Source: Dimorphilus gyrociliatus (Eukaryota > Annelida > Polychaeta > Dinophilidae). From it: 64,000 nucleotides of DNA. Below the pieces are notes generated by a model. The model did not search any database. It saw only the letters and a list, made by a program, of their open reading frames with translations, and was not told the origin of the DNA. Positions 12,149 through 24,191 of this stretch are shown in pieces. The stretch lies in assembly GCA_904063045.1 (NCBI GenBank), contig CAJFCJ010000003.1, forward strand, positions 496,001 to 560,000, in the 5' to 3' direction. The first letter of the stretch is position 1. Each line of letters begins with the position of its first letter. Made by a program: the position numbers and the translations under genes.

Positions 12149-13623
12149 ATGTCTCTACTGCAAAATATTAGCCGTTTGTCCTTAAGAACAGTTCACGTTC
12201 GACACTTCTCGGGTTTGTATCCATGCTCTAGGAGTCCCTTATGATGAAATTATGCAAAAAATCAACACCAATTTTGTATAAATGCTTAATAGAACCTTCA
12301 GGGTCATGCATGACGAGTATAAACATTTCATATAGTATATGCTCAAAGAATGTCTTTTTTCTATCTTTAGTAACAAATGCATCGAAAAGTAACATTGGTT
12401 TCATTGGTCTTGGCAATATGGGCAATCATATGGCCAAGAATCTCATGAAAAAGGGCGAATCTATTGTTGTATTTGATATTTCCAAAGAATCTGTCAATTC
12501 TCTTACTACTGATGGTGAGAAAATTAATAATTTATTAAGTAATTTAATGGTTTTAGCATTTAAATAATGCATAGCATATATTTATGTATTAACTAGGAGC
12601 CCAAGCAGCTTCGTCACCCTCCGAGGTCGCCGCTAATTGCGAGAAAATTATCACCATGTTGCCATCGAATCCTCACGTTAAAGAAGTATACACCGGAAAT
12701 AACGGAATATTATCTGGTGTAAAGAAGGGGTCACTTTTACTTGACAGTAGCACTATTGACCCTGCCGTTAGTCGTCATGTAGGAGAACAATGTCAAGCAA
12801 AGGGTGCATCCTATATGGATTGCCCAGTTTCCGGAGGTCACTATACTTATAGAGAGAATTAAAAGCCTTAAAAGTTTGTTTATTGAATTCTCTTATATTA
12901 TTAGGAGTTAATGCTGCAAGGGATGGAATTCTTACTTTTATGGTTGGTGGGGATTCTGCGAAATTCGAAGAGGCAAAATCTATTCTAGAGAAGATGGGAA
13001 AGAATATTATACAATGCGGTGAACTCGGTACTGGAAATTCTGCAAAAATATGCAACAACATGCTTCTAGCAATCTCAATGATAGGCACTAGCGAAACTAT
13101 GAATTTGGGAGTAAAGTACGAGGAGAAAATTTGTTTACTATCTGTTTTATTTAATCATTTTTATTTTCCATCCAGACTTGGCTTGAAACCTGAACTATTA
13201 GCACAAATCTTGAACATGTCAACTGGAAGATGTTGGAGTAGTGAACTATATAACCCCTATCCCGGCATTTTACCAAACGTTCCGTCATCAAATGATTATC
13301 AAGGCGGATTTGGCTCAGCCTTAATGCGAAAAGTATTAGAGATTTTAATCTTCTCTATTGAATCTTTTATTGACAATGTTGTTAATTTTATTAGGATTTA
13401 GGCTTATCTCAAGATGCTGCAAGTGCAACAAAATCTGCAACACCCTTGGGTAAAAAAGCCTTTGAAATTTACAGGTGAAACAAGTTTAATTAAATAATTA
13501 ATAATTTATCAAGAATAACTCTATATCAATTATGATTATAGCGAAATGTCGGACAAAGGATTTGGACAAAAGGATTTCTCATCAGCTCTAAAATTCATTC
13601 AAGATGTACTTGAAAAGCAGTGA
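12149..13623 (+). CDS. HIBADH: 3-hydroxyisobutyrate dehydrogenase, mitochondrial
   Basis: The enzyme oxidises 3-hydroxyisobutyrate to methylmalonate semialdehyde with NAD+ in mitochondrial valine breakdown. The ATG at 12149 starts a basic, Ser/Leu/Arg-rich presequence (MSLLQNISRLSLRTVHVRHF), fitting mitochondrial import. The next exon begins after 12370 with NIGFIGLGNMGNHMAKNL, the Rossmann nucleotide-binding motif. DCPVSGG is the substrate-binding loop. GTGNSAKICNNM carries the catalytic Lys. YNPYPGILPNVPSSNDYQGG and the final GFGQKDFSSALKFIQ match the C-terminal helical domain. Seven exons are joined by short introns with frame kept throughout; the stop is at 13621-13623. It looks full length. 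Confidence 0.93.
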
Positions 13624-14209
13624 AAGCGAATAGAACAACATTAGAAATAACAATATATTTGAATAAATGGTAATAGAGATTTGTATTGTTAACTGCGAAT
13701 AATAAATGGCTTTAAATAATAGAAATTCCTGGTATACTATTGAATCCGTAGGTGTTATAATAGAGATTCATTAAAGGTTATTGAACTTGTAGAGAGAAGT
13801 GGGCGATAGTACTAACTTGATCGTAACTATTAGACCATTCAAAAGAGAAATAATATTGTTCAAATAGAACTAGCTAATAACAGGCAATTTAATAAGATAT
13901 ACAGTGTATGTCAGTAAACTGGTACAGATAGAATATTTAGCTATTATTGATGCGGCTTCCTAGAAAGTACGTTGCCGGTGGATATCAATAAATATTACTA
14001 ATGTGTAAACTATTTGCAAAGTGAAAAACGTTAATCAACGTAAATCATACGCTTAATCGAACTCGATTATTGATTAAAGCTTGAATTGTTTGAAATAGTA
14101 TATGTAATTTCGTGTGTGAATAGAAAATAAATCCAATTGTTCTATCAATCCCTCATCTCTCCCTCTTATTCTATTTCTGCTTCTTCCTCCTCCTCATCAT
14201 TTAACGAAC
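13624..14209. other. Intergenic between HIBADH and the IQCE-like gene
   Basis: 586 bp of AT-rich sequence in a same-strand pair. It ends with a pyrimidine-rich stretch (14145-14195) just before the IQCE-like ATG. No gene seen. Confidence 0.55.
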
Positions 14210-15766
14210 ATGTCTGAGAGTGATGATTCTGAATCTGAAACTGAGACGACGGTAAGGTTAAGAAGATCGTATGCACTGTATATAAATAGCTATCTATATA
14301 CAATATATAATGTATACATTCGCAATGTTACTATTTTTAATATCTTTCTATTAGAAATGCGAATTAGTGTTAAAAAAGAAAAAGAGACCTGTAAATACTT
14401 CAACTATATCGCCCTATTCGGCGAAGTTGACAAATCCCGTCCGGAAAAGGGATATAAGGAGACGAGAATTTGATAAGGATTTAAATGAGAGTAGTTTGGC
14501 GAAAGAGATTAGAAATGTTCCTGGAAGACCCAGCTTTAAATCTCCTGAAGATTATTACGATGATATAATAGCCTTGAAAAAGGTTCTCTATTTAAAATAT
14601 AGTATAAAATTCTGTCTATGTTATTATTAGTGCTAAAAAAAGGAAAACAATCTCTTTCTTCCATAGAAAATTAAAAATCTAAATGAAGAAAATTCGATTT
14701 ATAAATTAAAACTAAGGAGATTAGAAGAAGAGAATAATAAGAAAGAAAAGGAAATTGATCAATTACTTAATCCAAATAAAAATCAAAATTTAAGAAGAAC
14801 GCTTGGAGATAGGAAATCCGAATTGTCTTCCTTAGTTTACAGTCTTAAACAGAAGATATTTAAACTGGAAACGAAATTGAAGGAAAAAGAAACATTGTTA
14901 AAGTAAAATTATATACTTTTAATATAATAAAAATTATAGTAATAGGAGAAGATTATTATCACTTTTTTTTAATAAATAAGACAATCTCCATTTTTATATT
15001 CTATTTATTGTTCGTTTTTTTATTATATAGCCAATTACACAATCATCTTAAAACAACAACAGTAGAGGAACTACAAATTGAAAGAAAGGTATTTTTAGAA
15101 GAAATACAACGTCTAAGAGCCCTCATAGAGTAATTTTTCTTATAAAATTATACTCGTTTCCTTCCTTTTATTTCCTTTTTCCATCAATATTTAGCTTTTC
15201 CAACCAAGACAAGAATAACATGAAACAAATCTCGTTAGCAAAAAAGACGGCTAAGCTCACTGTCAATCAAAATTTACGACTAAGGGAAGAGAATCTACAT
15301 TTAGGAAAAGAAATAGGAAAGCTATTATCTGGGGAGGAGATTGACCAAGAGGAAGATGAGAAAATAATTCATCAAAGAATAACTGATGGCCCCTTCAGAT
15401 ATCATCAAAATGTTATCAAAAGACTCTTCGAAGAAAAGGAGCATTTTAAAAGAAAATATGAACAAAAAAGGTTTTTTGCTTCTCTTCTCTTCCTTCTATA
15501 TCGTATATATGTCTTATTGTTTATTGTTTTGTAGAAAAGACTACAAACTCCTCAAACGAGAAAATGAATCTCTTATAAAGAAACTTGGCACTTCTGACTC
15601 AGCTTTTAACGACAATACGGTCGAACTGTTACAATCAACTATGAGAGGTCACGTGTTCAGAAAGACAGAGATGAGCAGGAAGGATTATGATGACCAGATT
15701 GCATGTCTAGATAGAAGTGATAATGACGATATTATGGGAGCAGACAGCGAAAAAGAATCTACTTAA
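14210..15766 (+). CDS. IQCE: Coiled-coil protein with IQ motif, IQCE-like
   Basis: Six exons join in frame from the ATG at 14210 to the stop at 15764-15766. The N-terminus is acidic (MSESDDSESETETT). A GRPSFKSPEDYYDDIIALKK segment leads into a long charged coiled coil (LEEENNKKEKEIDQLL, SLKQKIFKLETKLKEKE, LREENLHLGKEIGKLL). Near the C-terminus LLQSTMRGHVFRK fits an IQ calmodulin-binding motif. This order (SPEDYY segment, coiled coil, IQ) resembles IQCE, which binds EFCAB7 and anchors the EvC complex at the ciliary base in Hedgehog signalling. The name is a tentative match from memory of the family. Another coiled-coil centrosomal protein remains possible. Confidence 0.6.
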
Positions 15767-15863
15767 ATCTGCTATTCGTTTGTGCTATTGTTCTCCCTTT
15801 TATTTTAGAACAATAATAATGGAGAATCTAAGATTTCGTTCTAGAATTTATTCGACCTTGAAA

Positions 15864-16979
<1,116 letters not shown>

Positions 16980-18057
16980 CTATTGAAAAGTCAAAATCAT
17001 ATATGGGTGCATTGATCAATAAACCTACTTTTTACAAAATGCTTAGCTATATTTAGAGCCAACTTATTGGCAAAAACACTTAATTAAGTACTACAGAGAA
17101 AACTGGGAAAAATCGATGTATAATTTAATTGGGAAAGAACAAAAACGGCTATAAAAGGAAAAATATAAAACAAGGTTCCATATAACCAAAAAGATTTTCC
17201 ACTGTTCGTATAACAATACAATCCACTTTAAGTTGCCTTCTAAAGTACTTTCCTTTCTCTTCCTTTATAAGAAGACTTGCTACTTTATCATTGTTCAAGT
17301 GAAAAACTAGGTCAATTATTCTATGATTTTATTTTTTTTATCGCACAATCTTAATTTTATTTTTTAAGTAACAAAATTGTATCCATTTTCTTCCATTAAA
17401 ATAACTGTTTATCTAACCTTTCTAACCTTGTGTTTCCTCTTGTTATAAATAATAAGATTTCTATTTTTAAATTGATAATTACTTCCACGAATGTTCTCTG
17501 GTTTAACCAAAAGAGAGAAGAAAAAGTATAGAGGATAAAAATAAATTACCATTTAAAGCTTCTTATATTGAAGTTATATCTTTATTATGTAAGAAGCATA
17601 TTTCCTATAGAATTACTCCTTCTATTACTATCTGTTTTATATAGATAGACAGACAGCTGATATTTTAAAATAATCATTTAAAGCAATTATCACGACCGGC
17701 TATATATTTTTTATTCAATTAGAAAGCATTGGGTGTTGAATATTTTTGATAACAAGCGTTATTATGCAATAGCAAGTTGCATTGAATACACTAATTATTG
17801 GGTATTTAAATAACCTTTCCAATATGTTCCGACATAATTTCTATTAGTATCAATTAGAGCGATAAATTCTAGTAATAGTATTCGCACAAAACGAAGCCGA
17901 ATAGTTTCAACCGGAAGCGGAAAGTGAAAAATGGAGGTTGGGACACTGGAGACTTCTTTCACGTTTTCTTTTAATATCCACAAGACGTCGGCTAGTTTGT
18001 AATGACAGTAGAGACATCTGTATTTCAGACCTGTCACAAATTCGTCTGTATTATAAG
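16980..18057. other. Divergent region ADH5 / METAP1
   Basis: About 1.1 kb. It must contain the missing ADH5 first exon and both promoters. The only GC-richer part is 17890-18057, next to METAP1. The rest is AT-rich without supported ORFs. Confidence 0.6.
17911..17922. promoter_or_regulatory. Tandem ETS-type sites upstream of METAP1
   Basis: CCGGAAGCGGAA contains two adjacent GGAA cores, the first in the strong context CCGGAAG. It lies about 135 bp upstream of the METAP1 ATG, followed by AAAATGGAG, a YY1-like site. This is typical of housekeeping promoters. Confidence 0.45.
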
Positions 18058-19747
18058 ATGGCTACTATGGAGCTAAATGGAAAACTTTGCGAAACCACTG
18101 GTTGCGAAAAACCAGCTAGTTTACAATGTCCAACATGTATAAAATTAAAACTAGATTCATCTTTTTTTTGCTCTCAGGTAAGTTAAATATAAAACATTTA
18201 TTACAAAAATGTATACATTATATAAAAACATGTAGCGATAATACGTTGATTTTGTTTCAGGAATGCTTCAAAGGATGTTGGAACGAACATAAGAAACTTC
18301 ATAAGAAAGCTAGTGAGTACAAAAGATACATCTTTAGATACCTATGAATATATTCTAGTTCGTTTTGAGTATAATTTATCCATTAAATCTATATTAATAT
18401 GTTAGATTTTATAATTTAAATAGCATGTACCAAGTTGTTCTGCCCATTAGGCGATGTCATGATTTTCTATTTATTTTCTGTAGGCCTAATCCTTTTTCCA
18501 TATTTTAGATTATTTGATGATTTAACATTATTAAAAAAATTATGTTTTCTTTCTTTATAAAAGAAGAGATAACCACAACGAATGGTACTTCGGCTTATAA
18601 TCCTTGGCCTGGATTCAAATTTACCGGCGAACTAAGACCTTACCCTCAAACACCTATAAGAACGGTTCCTAAACATATCAACCGCCCCGATTACGCCGAC
18701 CATCCAGAAGGTTTCCCAACTAGCGAACGAGCCATTAGGGGATCCACAAACATTGTTCAATTAAACGACGAAGATCAAGAGTCAATGAGAACAGCTTGTA
18801 AATTGGCCAGAGAAGTTTTAGATATAGGCTCTCAGGCTGTCGAAGTAGGAGTTACTGCAGACGAAATAGATAGATTGGTTCACGAAGCTTGCATTGAAAG
18901 AGATTGTTATCCTTCACCACTGAATTATTATAATTTTCCAAAGTCTTGCTGTACATCAATCAATGAAGTCATTTGCCATGGTATACCAGATACCAGACCC
19001 TTAAAAGATGGAGATATTGTAAACAGTATGTTTGCTATATGTATATTTGTTCAAATTGTTCAATTATGTTTTATTCTTCTCCCCCACTTCTCTAGTTGAT
19101 GTTACTGTGTATTACAATGATTTCCATGGTGATTTAAACGAAACGCTATTCGTTGGGAATGTACCCGAATCGAGCAAAAATTTGGTTAAAGTAACGCACG
19201 AATGCCTATCAAAAGCTATAGAAGAAGGTAAGATAATTACTTACAAAGATAGTTTTACTCTTTTAAACCCTGTACTGAAGAAAAAAATCAATTAAAAATC
19301 TCTTTAATTAGTTCGACCCGGCGTAAGATATCGTGATATGGGAAATATTATTCAAAAACACGCTCAACAACACGGTTATTCAGTTGTTCGCACTTATTGC
19401 GGACACGGAATACATAGACTCTTTCATACCTCTCCTAATGTTCCCCATTATGCTAGTAAGTATTCTTACCATTCTGTTTTTCTATCGTTTTTTCATTTAT
19501 TCTCTTACTTTTTCTTTTAGAAAATAAAGCTGTTGGTGTAATGAAACCTGGACATGCTTTCACAATAGAGCCAATGATTTCAGAGGGTACTTGGCGTGAT
19601 GAGACTTGGCCAGATAATTGGACTGCCGTAACACAGGATGGAAAAAGATCGGCTCAGTTTGAACATACCCTATTAGTAACCGACACTGGATGCGATATCT
19701 TAACGGAAAGACCAAAAGGTCAACCGTGGTTCATGGACAAACTCTGA
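18058..19747 (+). CDS. METAP1: Methionine aminopeptidase 1
   Basis: It removes initiator Met from nascent proteins at the ribosome. The ATG at 18058 opens an N-terminal zinc-finger region ([32 protein letters not shown]), as in eukaryotic type 1 enzymes. The next exon has the [14 protein letters not shown] linker and [18 protein letters not shown], giving the two metal-binding Asp. [17 protein letters not shown] gives the metal His, HAFTIEPM a metal Glu, and [11 protein letters not shown] the last Glu. All five metal ligands are present. It ends GQPWFMDKL, stop 19745-19747. Six exons, with introns from about 60 bp to over 200 bp. Full length is close to the usual 385-390 residues. Confidence 0.96.
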
Positions 19748-20271
19748 AAGGCTCTTCAAGTAGAAATATAAACTAATTCTAGAAAATGTCTTTTTTCTTC
19801 TTCTCTTTTTCTCTTTTAAGAATTTTATTAGGAATATAGAGACCAAAAACACAAACAGGAAGAAAGCAGCAACAAATGTAACCTCCTACACGCATTAAGA
19901 TATCCCAAACTTTTATTAAGAATAGATAAATTTTTAGACTAAAATAAAACCGAAATTAAGTGTTGCTTATTGTTTTTGTACTTGAAAATTATCTACAAGG
20001 CAAGCTAATTGATTAAAAATGCCTATAATTAATAATTGATAATCTAAACGGCAGATGACGCTTTACCTACTACATATGGTGTCTAAATTCATTTCGTTGC
20101 TGACGTTTCGCTATTCTCAGGGGTAACACATTTTTACTGTACAATTTTTTTTTCTTATAAACTAACATTTCACAAAAAGGAACATTTAATCACTATCCCA
20201 TAACTCAACAAAATAATTTCCTCGTCAATAGATAGGGCCTGTGGCAAGGTCATCTTTAGGAGTTGGTAGTC
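19748..20271. other. Intergenic between METAP1 and alpha/beta hydrolase
   Basis: 524 bp, AT-rich, same-strand neighbours. No gene or clear motif seen. Confidence 0.55.
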
Positions 20272-21715
20272 ATGACTAAAGTATTAAAGAATATTAAATA
20301 TATATGCAGTGATGATAAAATTGATGAATATTGCAGTCATCTTAATTCGGATAAGACATTTCATGATTTTGGTAACGAACACTTTGAAAAGACAGTTTTT
20401 GATTTATATTTACCGAAGGACAAGGGTAAAGATAAGAGAAAACTCATCGTGTTCGTTCATGGAGGAGGTAGGCGTACTCTCTATTATGATTATTTAAATT
20501 TATAGCTTATGCTAGTTATCAAGTCATTTATTATCTATATATACTAATATATATATACTGTATATAAATATATATGTATATTTCTCATACAATCCCATAG
20601 GATGGAGAGCTGGCCATACCGATCCTTGGAGACATTTCGTCTCCCACTACGACACTAATCTCTTTGCTTTCCTCCTTCTTTATTTGACTAATTACGTTTC
20701 CCGAATGGCTCATTGGTTTACTAGTCAAGGCTATGCTCTAGCTGTTGTTACTTATCCATTATCCGCACCAAGTTTTCCCTTCAACTTAGTTGAAATGTTT
20801 GTCATCAGGCCTATAGTGTCGAGTTTAGTTGTATTTTTGCCGATTTCAGTTGCCAATTATATTCTCCACTACATAATTGGCTTCGCAATAAACATCCGTT
20901 CGCTTTGGTGTCTCTCTCAACTAAGCATTTGGATTGTTATCGGAGTTTTTAAAGCCCAATATAGGATCAATATTCTTCAATACCTTTGTCCTCTGATAAT
21001 ATGGATTTCATTAAATTATTTCCTCTTTTATCCCACTCTATCAAGTAGTTTTCTTCTATGGGGTTTCATAGCTGTTGTTCACTTTTATAGGACGAATAGA
21101 CTAATCTCGCATCCAGTCCACGTTCAACACATTGTCAAAGCTCTAAGGACGATAGATGAGATTCGAAAAAAATCTAATCTATATGACTCGCTCGTACTGT
21201 CTGGACACTCGGCAGGTGGCCATTTATGCTCGTTAATTGCTTTCCAAGAAAATATCCTACCCGATTATCACTTAGATTTAAAGGCTTTAAAAGTTGATGG
21301 AATAATCTACATAAGCGGCGTTTACGATCTAATAAAGTTAAGCAAGAGTTTCCTGGCTAATCAAATATATGTAAAGAACCAATTCACTCAAATAGCAACT
21401 ACCCTTTCAAAGGCTTCTCCTATAAATTATATTAAGGACAAAAAGAATAAACACATACCTATGCTATTTCTAAATGCAAACTATGAAAAGATTCTATTAA
21501 ATCAAACTGAGGAGATGCTCCAGTTACTCAGGAAAAACAATTATCAAGTAGATTTTCATTTATTTAAAGATTTCAATCATTTCGATATCGTTCAAGGATT
21601 TAGCGATAGTCAGACTTTTCAATCGATTGTATTCGATTTTATTTCAATTGGAACATGTCTTCATAACGAACTGGAAAGAGACGAGAAGAGTCAATTGAAA
21701 GGAGAGAAAGTATAA
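20272..21715 (+). CDS. Membrane-embedded alpha/beta hydrolase (HSL/ICME-type esterase)
   Basis: Two exons (20272-20467, 20601-21715) give 436 residues. FVHGGGWRAGH (residues about 61-71) is the oxyanion-hole motif and LSGHSAGGHLCS carries the nucleophile Ser269. NHFD gives the likely catalytic His392, and the acid may be the Glu in NANYEKI. About 200 residues separate the two motifs, roughly twice or more the usual spacing. The extra sequence is strongly hydrophobic (IRPIVSSLVVFLPISVANYI, LSQLSIWIVIGVF, ILQYLCPLIIWISLNYFLFY, FLLWGFIAVVHFY), suggesting four to six membrane passes. The motifs fit carboxylesterases of the hormone-sensitive-lipase or isoprenylcysteine-methylesterase type. The substrate is unknown, perhaps a lipid. 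The start ATG at 20272 is the first Met in the open frame. It ends 10 bp before the stop of the opposite gene. Confidence 0.8.
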
Positions 21716-21725
21716 AGAGATGAGA

Positions 21726-22652
21726 TTAACCTGTATACTTGATAAGAAATCCTCTCCTCCTTGTTCCTCCTTGATAATCAACTCTTAAATGTTTGAAGAT
21801 ACCGTCGGTTTGCTCATCCGTTCGATTACACGATGGAACGCTTAATCTCCTATCGTTGTTGTCAATATCCTCTATAACAAGAGTGCTGCATTGATTGGCA
21901 TTCGCCTCATCTGGCATATGTAAAATCTAAAGAAATCATAAAGAAAAGACAAAAAAAATGGACTAGTTCCGGAAAGACAATTTTGTGGAAAAAAAAAAAA
22001 AATTGCTATTTATAATTATACTTGAACTTGTAAATGTTGTCCAGGGTTTGTCCTTAAATCTAATTTGCACGAGGATCTAGGGGGCATTCCCTTTGGATAA
22101 TTAAATGTTGTTATGTAACCAGTTTTGGGTTCATCTATTCGTACGACCTTGTCTTTTCCACTACACATATAGATAAAATCTGAAACTATTTAATAAAATA
22201 GAATAAAGACAAAGCATCTAATGGAAAGTGTTTGAAATTTTACCGTCAGCGCATTGATGTTCAGTTTCTAAGTACTTTTCAATGTCCGGTAGGCAGGGAT
22301 TGGAAAATTCCCTATCGTTTACCGGAACTTCGCAATAGGTTGTTCCAAAGCATAATCTTTGAACAGATGCTATTGCATTAGGATCGTAGCATGTTTGGAA
22401 TTTTTGAGGATTACATATTTCTTCTTTCCTCCTCCCATAGACGGCGCTTTCAATTACCATAAAATTTCCCTCATCTGGATAACACTTGATTTTGAGAGTA
22501 GACTCTTGACAAGTGAAACGATGATAATCATCCAATTGAAGTTTTAAGGGTTCTTCATCAGGAAGGCTCCCATGAGAAGTTGAGCGCTTAACGTAATCAC
22601 AGATAAGAACTATTTGGACTAGATAGTATAATAAATTAACTAAACGAAGCAT
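21726..22652 (-). CDS. Secreted SUEL-lectin plus CUB-like protein
   Basis: Three exons encode about 255 residues from the ATG at 22650-22652 to the stop at 21726. This ATG was chosen because it begins a good signal peptide (MLRLVNLLYYLVQIVLICDY); the open frame upstream has no other ATG. Next is a galactose/rhamnose-binding SUEL lectin domain (FTCQESTLKIKCYPDEG, VIESAVYGRRKEEIC, SVQRLCFGTTYCEVPV, FSNPCLPDIEKYLETEHQC). The remaining exons form a CUB-like beta-sandwich with four Cys (TGYITTFNYPKGMPPRSSC through RGFLIKYTG). There is no membrane segment, so it is probably secreted and may bind glycans in mucus, egg coat or immunity. That role is inference. Confidence 0.78.
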
Positions 22653-23756
22653 TCTCGTTTTCCCCTTGACAAAAGGGTGTAATACAGATCTTAGCCCTAT
22701 TTTCAATACATATTAATCAAAAGTTGTTGGTTCAAGAATTAATAATACACCGGCAGCCACCCCCATTATCGCCATCTGTCGGAAGGACGACTGGGCAAAC
22801 AGTTTTGCGTTGTATAGGAAGAGGTTAATTAGAATGAAAGAGTGCTGCAGGCAGTGGAGGAAATGATGAAGAAAAAGATGATTAATGAATAGAGTAATAT
22901 TATATAAAGTAGAAAGAATTAATAATAGATAATTGGACAGAGTGAAGGCTATTTACGGAAGAGAGGGTTGAGTCTGGGCGGAAAGTAGACTGAAGGGTTG
23001 GGTTTTAGATGTTATGACGAGCAAGAATAGGTTAATATTAATTAGCAAACTGTGTATATAATCGAGTGAGAGCCACGCATACATTTTACAGTAATTCTAT
23101 AACTCGCCCAGTGTAATATTATCATAATATAAAGGATATAATCAAGTGAACGATCTGGCGAGCGACACTTTCTTATTAAGTCAGTTAATGACACGTTTTT
23201 TACGCCTACCCGTTGCTATTTTTACACCAAATATTATAATATTACTACTACTTATAGAGGAGAATCACTATTGTCGTCCGTAGTACGGAACGTACAACAA
23301 GGATAGTTCTACGGAGGCAAGTAATTCATTAAAAAAAAACCCCCAGATAAACAATAACAATTTTTTTCAACAATTAATGAAACATTTCTTTATTAATAAA
23401 TTAAATAATTGTAATAATAATAATAATAAATAATAATAATAATAAAGAACGGTATAAAGAATTCGATAGAAGGTTATAAACCTTATAAATTAAGAAGGAT
23501 AATAGAAGAACATAAATTCAACTGGACGATTTATTTACAGTATATACAATATACTACCTCGGAGCTATTAGAGTCTGTTTCTTTATCAGAGTCTGGCAAT
23601 TTGAAAACTGTTTCCCCCGATAAAATCGGCGTCAGTTACAGAATTAATTACCGCGGAAGAGACAACGTTGTCTGAAGATATTCTTATAAATTCTACGTCT
23701 TTTCCATTATCAATACAGTAGTTGGTCGTACCCTGAGCTCGGCTCATTTGTTCGAT
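22653..23756. other. Divergent intergenic region
   Basis: 1.1 kb between the lectin gene and the small secreted gene. It has an (AAT)n run at 23411-23446. The stretch 23560-23750 is GC-richer and has short open frames on both strands with no ATG. It could be 5' UTR of the secreted gene, but I cannot show that. Confidence 0.5.
23411..23446. repeat. (AAT)n trinucleotide repeat
   Basis: An interrupted run of AAT units in AT-rich intergenic sequence. Confidence 0.85.
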
Positions 23757-24191
23757 ATGAAATACAGGTATAAATCAAACTCTATTCTCTATTTATTCTA
23801 TCTAAATTACTGTTTTATTATTTATTATGTAATTTTAATAATTTATACTTTGTTTTCTTTTTTATACGTAATCATTATCAGGTGGTTCTTTTTCACCTGC
23901 CTTATTGTCGTCTTCTTCTCGTCGAGTCTTGAAAAACCGGTCAGAAGCGACAGTTTAATTGCCAGGCTAGACAAATGTGTAGCGTCGATAGTTCTTACTG
24001 AGGAGGAGAATGATAATTGGAATGATTTGAAATCTAAACATTTAGCTTCAAGTTTCAACGCATGTGATGATGAAATATGGCGGCAGTTTGGAAAAGGAAC
24101 GTTTACTTGTAATGAACTTTGGAGCATATTTCAAATAGAGTTTCTTGAATGTTTTATTAGAAAGAATAAGATGGTTATGGAATCAGGATAA
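23757..24191 (+). CDS. Small secreted four-helix-like orphan protein, possible
   Basis: If the intron 23768-23881 (GTATAA...TTATCAG) is removed, the ATG at 23757 gives MKYR joined to WFFFTCLIVVFFSSS, a textbook signal peptide that neither exon would make alone. The mature part (about 85 residues, EKPVRSDS to KMVMESG) has four Cys, in DKCVAS, NACDDE, TFTCNE and LECFIR, and is charged and probably helical. It lacks dibasic cleavage sites for amidated peptides. I recognise no family. The signal peptide created by splicing and the even Cys count argue for a real gene; the short length and absence of homology argue for caution. The peptide-type GPCR gene lies 1.7 kb downstream on the same strand. 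Confidence 0.45.
   Translation: MKYRYKSNSILYLFYLNYCFIIYYVILIIYTLFSFLYVIIIRWFFFTCLIVVFFSSSLEKPVRSDSLIARLDKCVASIVLTEEENDNWNDLKSKHLASSFNACDDEIWRQFGKGTFTCNELWSIFQIEFLECFIRKNKMVMESG

Noticed and set aside
12241-12567. 108-codon plus-strand frame
   Set aside because: It reads intron 1 of HIBADH into exon 2; the real N-terminus is the mitochondrial presequence at 12149.
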